Notes: generated by a model not told the origin, from the letters alone. A DNA stretch of 64,000 nt from Fimbriiglobus ruber (GCF_002197845.1 NZ_NIDE01000001.1:1116001-1180000), one strand, 5' to 3'; numbered from the stretch's first letter, positions 16,416 through 26,007 are shown. Program-made: numbers and translations.

Positions 16416-18791
16416 CTATTCACTCCGCTTGACTGCCCGCTTCCGGAACGCGTCGCTCTCGGCGATCGCGAAAACCAGGGCGGAAAAGTGGTCGTCGTTG
16501 GTCTTCAGTTTCGTTACGATTTCATTGATGGCACATTTGTCGTAGTATTCTAGTCCACGACCCAGGGCGAACGTTAGCAGTTTTTCGGCCAGGCACGCGC
16601 GAAATTGATCGGACTTGCCCAGCAAGACCTTCCGGAGTTCCGCCGGCCCATCGAACTTGCCCCCGTCGGGCAGTACGCCCGTCGAATCGATCGGTTGCTT
16701 GTTGTCCTGGTCTCGCCACCCGCCGATACCGTCGAAGTTCTCCAACCCGAATCCGAGGGGGTCGAGTTTGGAGTGGCAGGTCGCGCACGAGGCGTTGGCG
16801 CGGTGCTGTTCCATCTGTTGCCGGAGCGTGCCTTTCAACTGACCCACGGGCGGAAGTTCGGGGACGTCCGGGGCCGGGGGCGGCGGTTGGACGCCGAGGA
16901 CGTTTTCGAGAACCCATTTGCCGCGCTTGACCGGCGACGTCCGGGTCGGGTTCGAGGTCACGGTGAGTACGCTGGCCTGCGTGACGATCCCACCGCGGCG
17001 CGTGTTTTCAAACTTCACCTGGCGGAACTCGCGTCCGCTGACGCCCTTGATTCCGTAATGCTTCGCGAGCCGCTCGTTCACGAAGGTATAGTTGGCGTCG
17101 AGGAATTCCAAGACGTTGCGGTCGTTCTTGACAATGTGTTCAAAAAACAACTCCGTCTCGCGGATCATGGCGGCCCGGAGCGGTTCGTCCCAGCTTTTAA
17201 ACGTGCCGGTGTCGGGGCTCAGCGAACGCAGGTTTCGCAGTTGGAGCCACTGCCCGGCGAAGTTTTCGACCAGGGCGCCGCTCTTGTCGTCCTTGAGCAT
17301 GCGGGCGATTTGCGCCTTCAGTACGGCAGGCTTTTGCAACTCCCCGCGTCCGGCGATTTCAAACAACTGCTCGTCCGGCATCGAGGACCAGAGGAAGTAC
17401 GACAGTCGGGCGGCGAATTCAAAGTCGTTGAGATCGCGAACACCGGCCCCGCCCGTCGGGTCGTCTTCGACGCGGAAAAGGAAGTTCGGTGAAACGAGTA
17501 CGGCTTTGAGCGGCAGACGGATCGCTCGGTGGAACGGTTCGCCCTTCGACTCGGCGAGTGCGAACAGTTTCATCAGACGATCGACTTCTTCCGGCTTGAC
17601 CGGCCGGCGGTAGGCCCGGCGGGCGAAGTTCGCGAGAACCTTGCGGGCGGCGACGGCCGTATCTTCCTTGCCGGCGGGCATCGCGACCAGCATCAGTTTC
17701 GCCGACTGGGATCTCATGTCGATCACGGTGCCGATCGGGCCGTCGATGTCGATCGATTCGATGCCGACCGCACGGGGCTGCTTATCCCCCAGAGTTTTGG
17801 GGTCTGAGGGGTTCGTGAAGGCGGCGGTAATTTTGTGATTACCGGCCCCGATCGTGAGTCGGGTTTCGAGCGGCTTGGTCTTTTCGGGCGGGTGGAACGT
17901 CTTGATCTCTTTACCGTCGAGCCGCACAGACATATTCGGCTCAACTCCCCCCTCGCTCCGACCCCAGGCCCGGACACGAATCGTGTACTCGGCCGTCGCC
18001 GGACAGGCGTAATTCTCGACAGAGGCCGAGCCCTCCGTGGTGAGAATGATTTTGGGACGTCGCTCGTCCGCTTTGACGACCTTGGCCGACTTGGGGACGA
18101 CTTCGAGAGCCCGCGGGATATTCACCGCGATCGTCGTCGCGATGGGCATGATCGCCGCGTCGAGAACCTGATCGGCGGCCGCCAGGTACTTTTCGAGCAG
18201 GATCGGCGGGAGGGAAAGAACGTCGCCGATGTTGTCGAAGCCGTACCCGACGTCGTCCGAGGGGAAGTCGTCGGCCGGCTTGATGGTGACACCGCAAAGA
18301 TCGCGGACGGTGTTGTTGTATTCCGTGCGATTGAGCCGCCGGAGTGTTACGTGACCCGGGTCTTGCGGTCCGGTGCAATTCAATTTCGTGAAGTTCTTTT
18401 CAATCCACCCGGCGAGCAACTCTCGTTCTTCTTTGGTGGGCTGTGGCTTTTTCTTGGGCGGCATTTCCCCGGTCGCGAGAACCTTTTCAACGGCCACCCA
18501 GGTTTTCCGATCCTTCCGGGCGATGGCCTCGGTCGTCAGGGTGTCCAGAGCGAGCCCGCCCGAAGACTTTTGAGCGTTGTGGCAGCCGTTGCAGTATTTC
18601 GTGAGAAGCGGCAGGATTTGCTTCTCATAAACCGGGTCTGTCGGCTTGGCGGCGGGTTCCGGGCGCGCGGTCACCTGGCTGGGGCTCTCGATCAACCCTC
18701 CCACGATCAGGACGGAAAGACCAATTGCCACGACGAAATAAAACGGAACCGTGGCACCGCGGGCCATTGGCATGCGAATCGAACCTGCCAT
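16416..18791 (-). CDS. Planctomycete cytochrome-c / DUF1587-1592-1595-1588-1585 protein
   Basis: A 791-aa exported protein if started at the ATG at 18791, which has AAGGCAGG upstream. An in-frame GTG at 18839 is possible but lacks a good site. The N-terminus has one membrane or signal segment (VPFYFVVAIGLSVLIVGGLI). A c-type heme site KYCNGCHNA lies in the 'PSCyt' domain, followed by the DUF1587, 1595, 1592, 1588 and 1585 blocks (LRRLNRTEYNNTVRDL, FARRAYRRPV, ARLSYFLWSSMPDEQL, RGGIVTQASVLTVTSNP). A second CxxCH, CATCHSKLDPLGFGLENFD, lies near the C-terminus. Co-transcribed with the DUF1552 gene. Probably a periplasmic multi-domain redox protein. Confidence 0.92.
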   Translation of the reverse strand: MAGSIRMPMARGATVPFYFVVAIGLSVLIVGGLIESPSQVTARPEPAAKPTDPVYEKQILPLLTKYCNGCHNAQKSSGGLALDTLTTEAIARKDRKTWVAVEKVLATGEMPPKKKPQPTKEERELLAGWIEKNFTKLNCTGPQDPGHVTLRRLNRTEYNNTVRDLCGVTIKPADDFPSDDVGYGFDNIGDVLSLPPILLEKYLAAADQVLDAAIMPIATTIAVNIPRALEVVPKSAKVVKADERRPKIILTTEGSASVENYACPATAEYTIRVRAWGRSEGGVEPNMSVRLDGKEIKTFHPPEKTKPLETRLTIGAGNHKITAAFTNPSDPKTLGDKQPRAVGIESIDIDGPIGTVIDMRSQSAKLMLVAMPAGKEDTAVAARKVLANFARRAYRRPVKPEEVDRLMKLFALAESKGEPFHRAIRLPLKAVLVSPNFLFRVEDDPTGGAGVRDLNDFEFAARLSYFLWSSMPDEQLFEIAGRGELQKPAVLKAQIARMLKDDKSGALVENFAGQWLQLRNLRSLSPDTGTFKSWDEPLRAAMIRETELFFEHIVKNDRNVLEFLDANYTFVNERLAKHYGIKGVSGREFRQVKFENTRRGGIVTQASVLTVTSNPTRTSPVKRGKWVLENVLGVQPPPPAPDVPELPPVGQLKGTLRQQMEQHRANASCATCHSKLDPLGFGLENFDGIGGWRDQDNKQPIDSTGVLPDGGKFDGPAELRKVLLGKSDQFRACLAEKLLTFALGRGLEYYDKCAINEIVTKLKTNDDHFSALVFAIAESDAFRKRAVKRSE

Positions 18792-19466
18792 CGAACCTGC
18801 CTTGGAGGGAACGGACGGGGGAGGTCCGTAGCCGATCACTGATCGTTAAAAGCCTGTTGCCGAGAAGGCGTGGGGCGGGAAAGCACAGCAAAGCAACAAC
18901 TTAAACCAGTATAATTTCCGCTACCTCTGACAGCAATCGAAATTAGGCCCGAGCGCAACTTTCGTTGACTTCGAGAGCTGCGAACGGAACCTCATCCTCT
19001 GTTTTCATGCCGATGAGAATCTGGCCATCCCGGGATCGGAACGAACCTCGGTAGTATCACCCGTCGTTGCCTTTACCACATTAAGCACCGATGATATTTT
19101 CGGGTATCGATCTTCCTCAAGACTCTCATCGTTCAATCATTTCTTCAAACTGGATCGTACCTTCGATCCGCCTTTTCACTGTTCACTGCGGGAGTTTCTC
19201 ATCGGCTGAAAAAACGGAGTTTCCGGCACACTCGGGCGGCCGGTGGGTTTACGATCATTTTCTCGCAATGGGTTCGCGGGTGTGTAACGATTCTGCGGGT
19301 GAGTGTGTTTCCACAAGGGGCTGTCGATCTACAGGTCGGCGCCCGCTTTAGACGATAGCAAGCGATGTCCCGGTAGCGAGATACTGCGTCGCCGCGCCCG
19401 ACGTCGGGAGTACCCGACCGTTACGATTAACCCGCCGTTTGCGTTCTGAATCGGAGAACCAAGGAT
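18792..19466. other. Long intergenic region, no gene seen
   Basis: About 630-675 bp, depending on the cytochrome gene's start, between divergent genes. It is less GC-rich than its surroundings in parts. Short open frames here lack ribosome sites and protein-like composition. It should hold promoters for the cytochrome pair and the Ig/FKBP gene, but I cannot point to a convincing pair of boxes. Confidence 0.5.
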
Positions 19467-21050
19467 ATGGATCAGTACCGTTTTCGCCCCCAATTATCGG
19501 AAATGGAAGGGCGGATAACACCAGCCGTGACGGCGGATGTGGGTCCGGCGATTCAGCGTCAGCTGGACACAACCGCGGAAGTGCAGTGGCTCTATCAAAA
19601 TCTCAATACGGTCGGGGTGTTTAACGCCACCAGCACCCTCGCCACCGTCATGCCCTCGGTCTACCAGCAGAGCAACATCGATACGGGTATCCTCCAGGCT
19701 TTCTATAACCAAATTCAAACCATCGCAGAAACTACGCCCGCGACGCTCGGTTACCTCGCGCCGTTCCTGGCCCAGACGCAAGTGGCGATCGAGTCCGCCC
19801 AGGCGAACGCAGCCTACGCGGGCTTTTTGGCTCTGTACACCGGCGACACCACCCAGGCACTGAATCCGACCCAAACCATCACCTTCGCGCTCACGACCCC
19901 GGTCACTTTCAGCTCGACGCCGATTGCGCTGACCGCAACCGGTGGGGGTTCTGGGAACCCGGTCACGTTCTCGGTCGTTTCTGGCCCGGCTACGATCTCC
20001 GGGAGCCAACTGACAACGACCGGCGTCGGAACCGTCGTCGTTCAGGCGGACGAAGCCGGCGGTGGCCCGTACACCGCGGCCCCTCCGGTCCAGCAAACGC
20101 TGGTCGTCAACCAGGCGTCGCAGACGATCGCGTTCACGCTCCCGTCCAGCACCGTCGATCTCGGCGTTTCGCCGATCGACTTGAGCAGCGCCGCAACGGG
20201 TGGCGCTTCCGGCAACCCGGTCACGTATTCGGTCGTTTCGGGGCCGGGGACGATCTCCGGAAACACCCTGACGGTAAACGGAACGGGCTCGATCGTCGTG
20301 GAAGCGGATCAGGCGGGCAATACCAACTACGCGGCGGCCACGCCGGTCCAACAAACCCTGACCGTCCAGGCGTCGGGCACACTCCTGCCTCAGACAATCA
20401 CCTTCAGCCTGTCCAGCCCCGTGACAACGGCCGCCAGCCCGATCACGTTGAGCGCCACGGGCGGCGCGTCGGCAGAACCTGTCACCTTCTCGGTCGTCTC
20501 CGGCCCAGCTACAGTATCCGGCAACCAGCTGACGCTGACCGGAACCGGCAGTGTGGTGGTCGAGGCCGACCAAGCCGGCGACGGCACCACCTACGCGGCT
20601 GCCACCCCGGTCCAGCAGACCCTGGTCGTCAATCCCGCGCCGGCCATCGTAAGCTCGATCCCCACGGTTCCCACCAGCTCTCCGGCAGTGACACTTGCCG
20701 ACGGGACGCGGTACAACGACGTCCAGGTCGGGTCGGGAACGGCGGTCGCCGCCGGCGCCCAGGTCACGGTTTACTACACGGGCTGGCTCGCCTCGAACGG
20801 CACCGAATTCGACAGCAACGTCACGGCGGGCGTCGAATCCGGCAACCCAAAGACGACGCAATTCACTCTGACCACGGGGAGCGGCGGCGTCATCCAAGGC
20901 TTCATCGACGGGATCGTCGGGATGCAGCCGGGCGGCATTCGCGACATTTACATGCCGGCCGCCAATGCTTACGGCTCGACCGGCTCCGGTTCGAGCATCC
21001 CGCCGAACTCGGACCTCGTGTTCGAAGTGCAACTCGTTTCGTCGCCATGA
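19467..21050 (+). CDS. Surface-type protein: three Ig-like repeats plus C-terminal FKBP prolyl isomerase domain
   Basis: A 527-aa protein. There is no classic signal peptide, but the N-terminus YRFRPQLSEMEGRITPAV resembles the 'LExRxxPA' start common on planctomycete surface proteins. Residues about 20-130 are helical. Residues about 132-395 hold three tandem 85-95-aa beta repeats (QTITFALTTPVTFSSTPIAL, then NPVTFSVVSGPATISG, then VVVEADQAG), an Ig/BIG-like fold. Residues about 410-527 are an FKBP-type peptidyl-prolyl isomerase domain: VTVYYTGWLASNGTEFDSN, GGVIQGFIDGIVGM and a Y-G...IPPNSDLVFEVQL end. The pocket Trp is replaced by Phe. Probably exported; the isomerase may act on envelope proteins. 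Confidence 0.82.
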   Translation: MDQYRFRPQLSEMEGRITPAVTADVGPAIQRQLDTTAEVQWLYQNLNTVGVFNATSTLATVMPSVYQQSNIDTGILQAFYNQIQTIAETTPATLGYLAPFLAQTQVAIESAQANAAYAGFLALYTGDTTQALNPTQTITFALTTPVTFSSTPIALTATGGGSGNPVTFSVVSGPATISGSQLTTTGVGTVVVQADEAGGGPYTAAPPVQQTLVVNQASQTIAFTLPSSTVDLGVSPIDLSSAATGGASGNPVTYSVVSGPGTISGNTLTVNGTGSIVVEADQAGNTNYAAATPVQQTLTVQASGTLLPQTITFSLSSPVTTAASPITLSATGGASAEPVTFSVVSGPATVSGNQLTLTGTGSVVVEADQAGDGTTYAAATPVQQTLVVNPAPAIVSSIPTVPTSSPAVTLADGTRYNDVQVGSGTAVAAGAQVTVYYTGWLASNGTEFDSNVTAGVESGNPKTTQFTLTTGSGGVIQGFIDGIVGMQPGGIRDIYMPAANAYGSTGSGSSIPPNSDLVFEVQLVSSP

Positions 21051-21104
21051 TAACTGTCGACGAACGAGCGGCACTGGCCGCATAAAGTCAATTAGTTTCC
21101 CCAT

Positions 21105-21135
21105 GCGACACCGCTCCTCCCCGGCGCGGTGTCGC
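21105..21135 (+). terminator. Rho-independent-type terminator after the Ig/FKBP gene
   Basis: The stem GCGACACCGC (21105-21114) pairs with GCGGTGTCGC (21126-21135) and is followed by TTTCATTTC. It sits 55 nt after the stop of the Ig/FKBP gene. Confidence 0.75.
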
Positions 21136-21283
21136 TTTCATTTCAACTGCCAACTCTTGTCTCATCAAAATGCCCCGACCTTGATCGCGTGCTATGGTGC
21201 AAAGAAGTGGACACGCGCTCGGGGCCTTTTCGGCACGGGCGTTGGAATTTCGGCACCAACCGAATTTGCACCGAGGTCGTGCT

Positions 21284-23770
21284 ATGAAACAACTCTATTC
21301 GACCGGAACGCTGAACGCCGGTTCGGTGACTTTCGGTGCAGTCGGTTACTCGCCGCTCACGACCTCGGCCATGCGGGCCACTTCTGCCGGCGTTGAGGCG
21401 GACGAACTTCAGACCGCCCTTTCTTTTGCGAATTACACTGCGCCACCCTCGAACGGGGAAGCCAACGGTCGTCCGTTGCCGGTCCGGCTCGCGCTGTTGA
21501 ACACCAGTTCGGGCCGGGTGTTGACGCACGTTACGCCGAACGGCGTTTCTTACTTCGCGCACACCCTCCTGAACGTCCCGACCACGGCGGACGCGCAACT
21601 CGCGATTCAAACGTGGGGCAGTCCCCTCTGGCAGAAAAACGAGCCGGACTCAGCCGCAGACCTCCCCGAATTGCCGTATCTCCCGGTCGCGGACGTTCTC
21701 GACGACGACGCCCTCCGTGGCTGGCTCGACACGCCAGCCCGCCGGGATCTGCTCGAATTCGCGCTGACCGCGCTCCTCGGCACCAGCCCGACGACGCGCA
21801 TCATCCTGGCGGCGGCCGCTGACGATGTGGCCAAGGTGGTATACGCCGTCACCCGTGCGCTGCCGCAAGGGCTACTCGACGACTTCACGTTCTCCACTTA
21901 TGAGGCAGAGCCGCTGGCTTGCACCGCCCGGCTCATCGGGCACGATACCGGGTCCGTCGACCGCGACCTGCCTGCCGAATGCTACTCCGGCATCGGGACG
22001 GTCGGCTTCAATCCGGCCACCGGCCGGCGGACGGAAATCCCAACCGACGTTCCGTTCGCCGCGTTCGCCGTCGCGGCGCTCGCCACCGGGGAATACGGGC
22101 CGCTCGATGAAGTTAAAGGCCAGTGGCAGCGGCTGGGCCTGAAAGAGCCCCGGCAGTTCGACCTCGTTTACCGCCTGGCCCGCGGTACCGGCGTACTCAA
22201 CAAAGAAGAAGCCGCCGCGGCGCTACAGCACCCGCCACTCGCCGCGTGGATCTCGACCCGCGCGGACGCCTTGAACCAGTTCCTGGAATGGGCTCTGGAA
22301 GACCGCGGATTCGCCAACACGTCGTTCACGCGGGCCGTTCAGGCGCTGCGGCAAAAGCCGGACGTGATTGGGAAACTCGGTCAGACGGTCAAGGATCTCG
22401 GGCTGAAAGCTCTTCGGGCGGGGGACAAGACCCGAACCGCCAACGCGCTAGAAGTCATCCTGCCGATGGCCGCGCCGTCCAAGGCGAACGCGGTCTGGGG
22501 CGAACTCATCACCCAACTCACCACCCCGGACAGCCTGTCGTGGGACATGCGGTGGTATCTGCTCCCGAAGTTCGTACGCTTCAAGCAACAACAGGGTACC
22601 ACCGGCGTCGACCCCGCGTTGGCGAAATGGCTGGACGTGCCGGCCGAGCATTTGACCGAAATTCTCGCGCTTGAGTTGCCCCGTGCCTACCACATCGCCG
22701 CCGGCCGCGCCTGCCTGGGCCGCGACGGGGAGCCGTCGGCTGTACTCACGAAGACGCTGGCCCAACACTCGACGCTGGCGCTGACACTGCTCCAGCCCGC
22801 GCCGACCGACGCGGACGCCCTCCGCCAGGTCAAGCTGTTCGACTCGTTGCTGGCCGAGGCCCCCGCCCACCCTTGGTTCGAGGACTTGCTCGCCCGGGCG
22901 ACCGACTACCCGGCCGTCCTGTTGAACAAGTTCTTTGAGGCGACGCTGACTGCCGGCAAGGTCGACGCCGATCGGGTGATCCGAACCCAGGGTCCGCGTC
23001 TTCTGGAATTGTTTACCGGGCAAACCGGCCTGGACCGGGTCGGCACCCAGTTCCTGGCCAACCCGCCGGCCGATTTACTGCGAAACCCTGGACTACTCGC
23101 CTTTTTAGACAAACTTCGCGACGAACCGCGTGTCGGTGATGAACTGAAAGGGCGGGTCGCGGCGGTCAAAGCCGTTCGCGCGTACCTCGATGCTCCCGCG
23201 TTCACCGCCGACGCGATGAAGCCGGCGGCCGACGCCCTCGTTTTGACCCCGCCGGTCGTGCCGCCGGGAACGAAGCACGAGGTGTTCTCTGCCGTGGCGA
23301 CCGCGTTGCTGAGCCGCGCGAACGCGGACACCCTGCAAACGGATCTGGAAGCCGCGCTCGTGTCTTTCGGTTCCGCGCTGGCGAACGACCCGTCCGACTT
23401 GTACGAAAACCTGCTCCGCGACCTACGTAGCCGGACCGAATTCTCCAGGCAAACGAACCTCGTCCACACGTTCCTCGCCGTCGCACTCGGTGCGGCCAAG
23501 GCGCCGGAATTGGTCGGTAAGCTCGACGGGTTGGACGGCCACGCGTTCGCGATCGCGGCCGAAGCGGCGAAGCGGGGCGGGAACCGCGTTCTCGGCGAGA
23601 TCGACCGCCGGAGCGAGGCGTGGCCGAAAGCCGCGCGGACGCAATGGGGATTCTTGCTCGCCGCCGTCCGCCCGCGGGGCGCGCGAGGCGTACTCCGCGA
23701 TGCGGCTCTAATTCTTGGCGGTGCTGGGGCCGCGACCGTGGTGTGGTGGGTGGTCAAGTTGGTTGGGTAA
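21284..23770 (+). CDS. Large protein resembling GTPase-associated protein 1 (GAP1-like), C-terminal membrane anchor
   Basis: An 828-aa protein. The ATG at 21284 has GAGGT upstream; the longer frame back to 21194 is unsupported. The N-terminal 100 residues (LYSTGTLNAGSVTFGAVGYS, then RVLTHVTPNGVSYFAHTLLN) and the block LPQGLLDDFTFSTYEAEP recall the GAP1-N2 and GAP1-M domains of GTPase-associated (GAS-type) conflict-system proteins. The middle (300-700) is helical and repeat-like. The last 25 residues are one hydrophobic segment (ILGGAGAATVVWWVVKLVG), so it is probably tail-anchored. No GTPase or effector gene lies beside it. The family link is from recalled motifs and is tentative. The frame itself is solid. 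Confidence 0.72.
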   Translation: MKQLYSTGTLNAGSVTFGAVGYSPLTTSAMRATSAGVEADELQTALSFANYTAPPSNGEANGRPLPVRLALLNTSSGRVLTHVTPNGVSYFAHTLLNVPTTADAQLAIQTWGSPLWQKNEPDSAADLPELPYLPVADVLDDDALRGWLDTPARRDLLEFALTALLGTSPTTRIILAAAADDVAKVVYAVTRALPQGLLDDFTFSTYEAEPLACTARLIGHDTGSVDRDLPAECYSGIGTVGFNPATGRRTEIPTDVPFAAFAVAALATGEYGPLDEVKGQWQRLGLKEPRQFDLVYRLARGTGVLNKEEAAAALQHPPLAAWISTRADALNQFLEWALEDRGFANTSFTRAVQALRQKPDVIGKLGQTVKDLGLKALRAGDKTRTANALEVILPMAAPSKANAVWGELITQLTTPDSLSWDMRWYLLPKFVRFKQQQGTTGVDPALAKWLDVPAEHLTEILALELPRAYHIAAGRACLGRDGEPSAVLTKTLAQHSTLALTLLQPAPTDADALRQVKLFDSLLAEAPAHPWFEDLLARATDYPAVLLNKFFEATLTAGKVDADRVIRTQGPRLLELFTGQTGLDRVGTQFLANPPADLLRNPGLLAFLDKLRDEPRVGDELKGRVAAVKAVRAYLDAPAFTADAMKPAADALVLTPPVVPPGTKHEVFSAVATALLSRANADTLQTDLEAALVSFGSALANDPSDLYENLLRDLRSRTEFSRQTNLVHTFLAVALGAAKAPELVGKLDGLDGHAFAIAAEAAKRGGNRVLGEIDRRSEAWPKAARTQWGFLLAAVRPRGARGVLRDAALILGGAGAATVVWWVVKLVG

Positions 23771-23792
23771 ACACATTATCGAATCGACGCGG

Positions 23793-23824
23793 AGTTGTGG
23801 CGGCAGTTTCCAACGTGCCGCCAC
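23793..23824. terminator. Bidirectional terminator hairpin between convergent genes
   Basis: TTGTGGCGGCA (23793-23803) pairs perfectly with TGCCGCCACAA (23814-23824), followed by TCTTTCT on the plus strand. It lies between the stops of the GAP1-like gene (23770) and the SDR gene (23832). Confidence 0.75.
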
Positions 23825-23831
23825 AATCTTT

Positions 23832-24566
23832 CTAAAAATATTGCTGGACCGTCGGCTTGATGACCAGTTCGGGGATCGAAACCCGGGCCGGTAAAGCGGC
23901 CACGAACGCCACGGCTTCCGCCACGTCTTCCGGCTTCAATATGGTTGCGCGCTGGTCGTCGGTGACGGGCCGCGGGCGTTGGGCGAGGATTGGCGTGTCG
24001 ATCTCGCCCGGGTAAATGTTGCTGACCCGGACGCCACTGTCTTTCTCTTCGTTGGCCAACACCAACCCGATCGCACCCATCCCGAACTTTGCCGCCACGT
24101 AAGCCGCCCCACCGAGCGGGTTTGCCCGCTTGCCGGCGACCGACACGACGTTCACGATCACGCCGTCGCGCCGTTCGAGCATTTGGGTGAGGACGGCCCG
24201 CGTGCAGTAAAACGCCCCGTCCATGTTGGCCCGAATCATCTTGTCCCACGAGTCCGGCGTCAGCTCGCGGAACGTCCGGGCCTTGATGTTCGTCCCGGCG
24301 TTATTCACGAGGATGTCGACCCGGCCGAACGCCTCGGTCGCTTTCTGAATCAACGTCTGGCACTGAGCGGCGTCGGTCACGTCGGTCGGGACCGCGCGGA
24401 GGCTGTCGCCGCCCGCGAGTTCGGCGGCCGCGGCCTGCAGTTTCGCCGCATCCCGGCCGGCGATCACGACTTTGGCCCCTTGTTTAAGGAAGAGTGCGGC
24501 GACCGCCTTGCCCACGCCGGACCCCCCGCCGGTGACGACCGCCACCTTTCCGGACAAGTTGCTCAT
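23832..24566 (-). CDS. Short-chain dehydrogenase/reductase (SDR)
   Basis: A 244-aa classical SDR. The start is the ATG at 24566 (MSNLSGKVAVVTGG); upstream in-frame sequence is not protein-like. The cofactor motif is TGGGSGVGKAVA (TGxxxGxG). The structural NNAG is in VDILVNNAGTN, and the catalytic set is Asn (ANMDGAFY), Ser (NVVSVAGKR), Tyr and Lys (AAYVAAKFG). GRDAAKL after the second strand suggests NADP preference. No signal peptide. It oxidises or reduces an alcohol or keto substrate that cannot be predicted. It is divergent from prfB. Confidence 0.9.
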   Translation of the reverse strand: MSNLSGKVAVVTGGGSGVGKAVAALFLKQGAKVVIAGRDAAKLQAAAAELAGGDSLRAVPTDVTDAAQCQTLIQKATEAFGRVDILVNNAGTNIKARTFRELTPDSWDKMIRANMDGAFYCTRAVLTQMLERRDGVIVNVVSVAGKRANPLGGAAYVAAKFGMGAIGLVLANEEKDSGVRVSNIYPGEIDTPILAQRPRPVTDDQRATILKPEDVAEAVAFVAALPARVSIPELVIKPTVQQYF

Positions 24567-24707
24567 GTGCAGTTGACCCCCGCTCCCATAATGAGATAAA
24601 GACGGACCCGCGAACCGATCGTGATATGCTACGGTCAGTAGACCGTGGCGGCACCCGCACCGGGACCGTCGTGCCCGGATCCTTTTATCGCCCCGAGGTC
24701 GCATTCG

Positions 24708-25836
24708 ATGAACGCCGAACTCCGCCGCCGGTCCGACGACGTCAACGCCCGATTGGCCCAACTCCGGGTGTCTCTTTGACATCCCCGGAAAACTAGCCCA
24801 GCGCGATCAACTCGAAGCCAAGCAGGGCGAACCCGGCTTCTGGGACGACCAGGACACCGCCAAGGCGGTCATTCAAAAAATCAAGCTCCTGAACGTCCTC
24901 CTCAAGCCATACGAGGAGATGACGAAGGAATCGGAAGACATCGCCGCGATGGGCGAGTTGGCCGCGGACGACCCGAGCTTTGAGGCCGAGATCGAGCCGG
25001 CGCTGGCCAAGTCCGAAAAGCAGCTCGAAGAGTTCGAGCTGAAGGCCATGATGAGCGGCAAGCAGGACGCCTGTAGCGCGATGGTCTCGATCAAGCCGGG
25101 GGCCGGCGGGACCGACGCCTGCGACTGGGCGGAAATGCTGTTCCGGATGTACACGCGCTGGGCACAACGGCACGGCTTCACCGTTAGCGAAATCGACGAG
25201 GAGCCGAACCTCGAAGCCGGGCTCCAGAGCGTGACCTTCAAAATCGTCGGCGAATACGCTTACGGCTACATGCAGAGCGAGATGGGCGTTCACCGGCTCG
25301 TTCGCATCAGCCCGTTCGGGTCGGGCGACACCCGGCAGACGTCGTTCGCCGCGATCGACGTCGTTCCCGAACTCGACGACACGATCCAGATCGAGGTGAA
25401 CGAGAAGGAACTCGTGATGCAGACGTTTTGTTCCGGCGGCCCCGGCGGGCAGCACCAGAACAAGACGCAATCGGGCGTGCGGCTGATCCACAAGTCCGGC
25501 GTCCGGGCCGAGAGCCGGACCGAGCGGAGCCAGCCGAAGAACTACTCGAACGCCCTCGCCCTGCTGAAGTCCCGGCTCTACGCGATCGAGGAGCAAAAGC
25601 GCCTAGGCGACATCGCGAACCGGTACGATGCCAAGGGCGAAATCGCGTTCGGTAGCCAAATCCGTAGCTACGTCATGCAGCCGTACACGCTCGTCCGCGA
25701 CGAGCGCGACGGGGTCGACGTCAAGGAACCGGCGATCATGAAGGTCCTCGACGGCGACCTGGATGAATTCATGTACGCCTACCTCCGACACAAAACGGCC
25801 CGGGCGAGCAAACAGGCCCAGAAGGCGGGCGTGTAA
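24708..25836 (+). CDS. prfB: Peptide chain release factor 2, with programmed +1 frameshift
   Basis: The product is 375 aa if joined as 24708-24776 + 24778-25836. It releases nascent peptide at UGA and UAA stops. The ATG at 24708 has GAGG upstream. Twenty-three codons lead to an in-frame TGA at 24777 in the context TCT-CTT-TGA-C; the +1 frame continues as DIPGKLAQRDQL. The anticodon-mimic SPF tripeptide (RISPFGSGD) identifies RF2 rather than RF1. The catalytic GGQ is in GGPGGQHQNKTQSG. Autoregulation follows: when RF2 is scarce the ribosome stalls at TGA and shifts, making more RF2. Confidence 0.95.
24771..24780 (+). promoter_or_regulatory. prfB: prfB programmed +1 frameshift site
   Basis: TCTCTTTGAC contains the conserved CTT-TGA-C slip core found in most bacterial prfB genes. 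CTT slips to TTT, so GAC (24778-24780) is read next. The upstream CCGGGTG may serve as a weak Shine-Dalgarno-like stimulator in place of the E. coli AGGGGG. Confidence 0.93.
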
Positions 25837-25847
25837 AACCGAAGAGA

Positions 25848-25989
25848 TGGCCACAAAAAGGCACAAAAAAGCACAAAAAAGCACAAAAATAGGAACGAAG
25901 AGAATAGCCAAAGATCACAGATTGAACGGTCTTCTTTAACATGGATTTGGGTATTCCTTTTTGTGTATTTTTGTGCCTTTTTGTGGCTA
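25848..25989. repeat. A-rich imperfect inverted repeat in the tsaE leader
   Basis: The left arm (about 25843-25893) has GCCACAAAAAGGCACAAAAA followed by two further AGCACAAAAA units. The right arm (about 25948-25989) is the complement (TTTTTGTGTATTTTTGTGCC and beyond). About 60 nt lie between the arms. The composition differs from the GATGAACACGG-type repeats, so I treat it as a second class. It fills most of the gap between prfB and tsaE. Confidence 0.75.
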
Positions 25990-26007
25990 AATTTGTCTTT
26001 TGTTTTT

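Noticed and set aside
19091-19351. An 86-codon open frame in the 18.8-19.4 kb gap
   Set aside because: No Shine-Dalgarno and an amino-acid composition without domain character; it looks like chance.
21284-23770. Naming a complete GTPase-associated defence system
   Set aside because: Only one GAP1-like protein is present. The flanking genes (Ig/FKBP and SDR) are not known partners.
24778-25836. Calling prfB a pseudogene because its first 23 codons end in TGA
   Set aside because: The CTT-TGA-C context is the conserved RF2 autoregulatory frameshift, and the downstream frame is intact.
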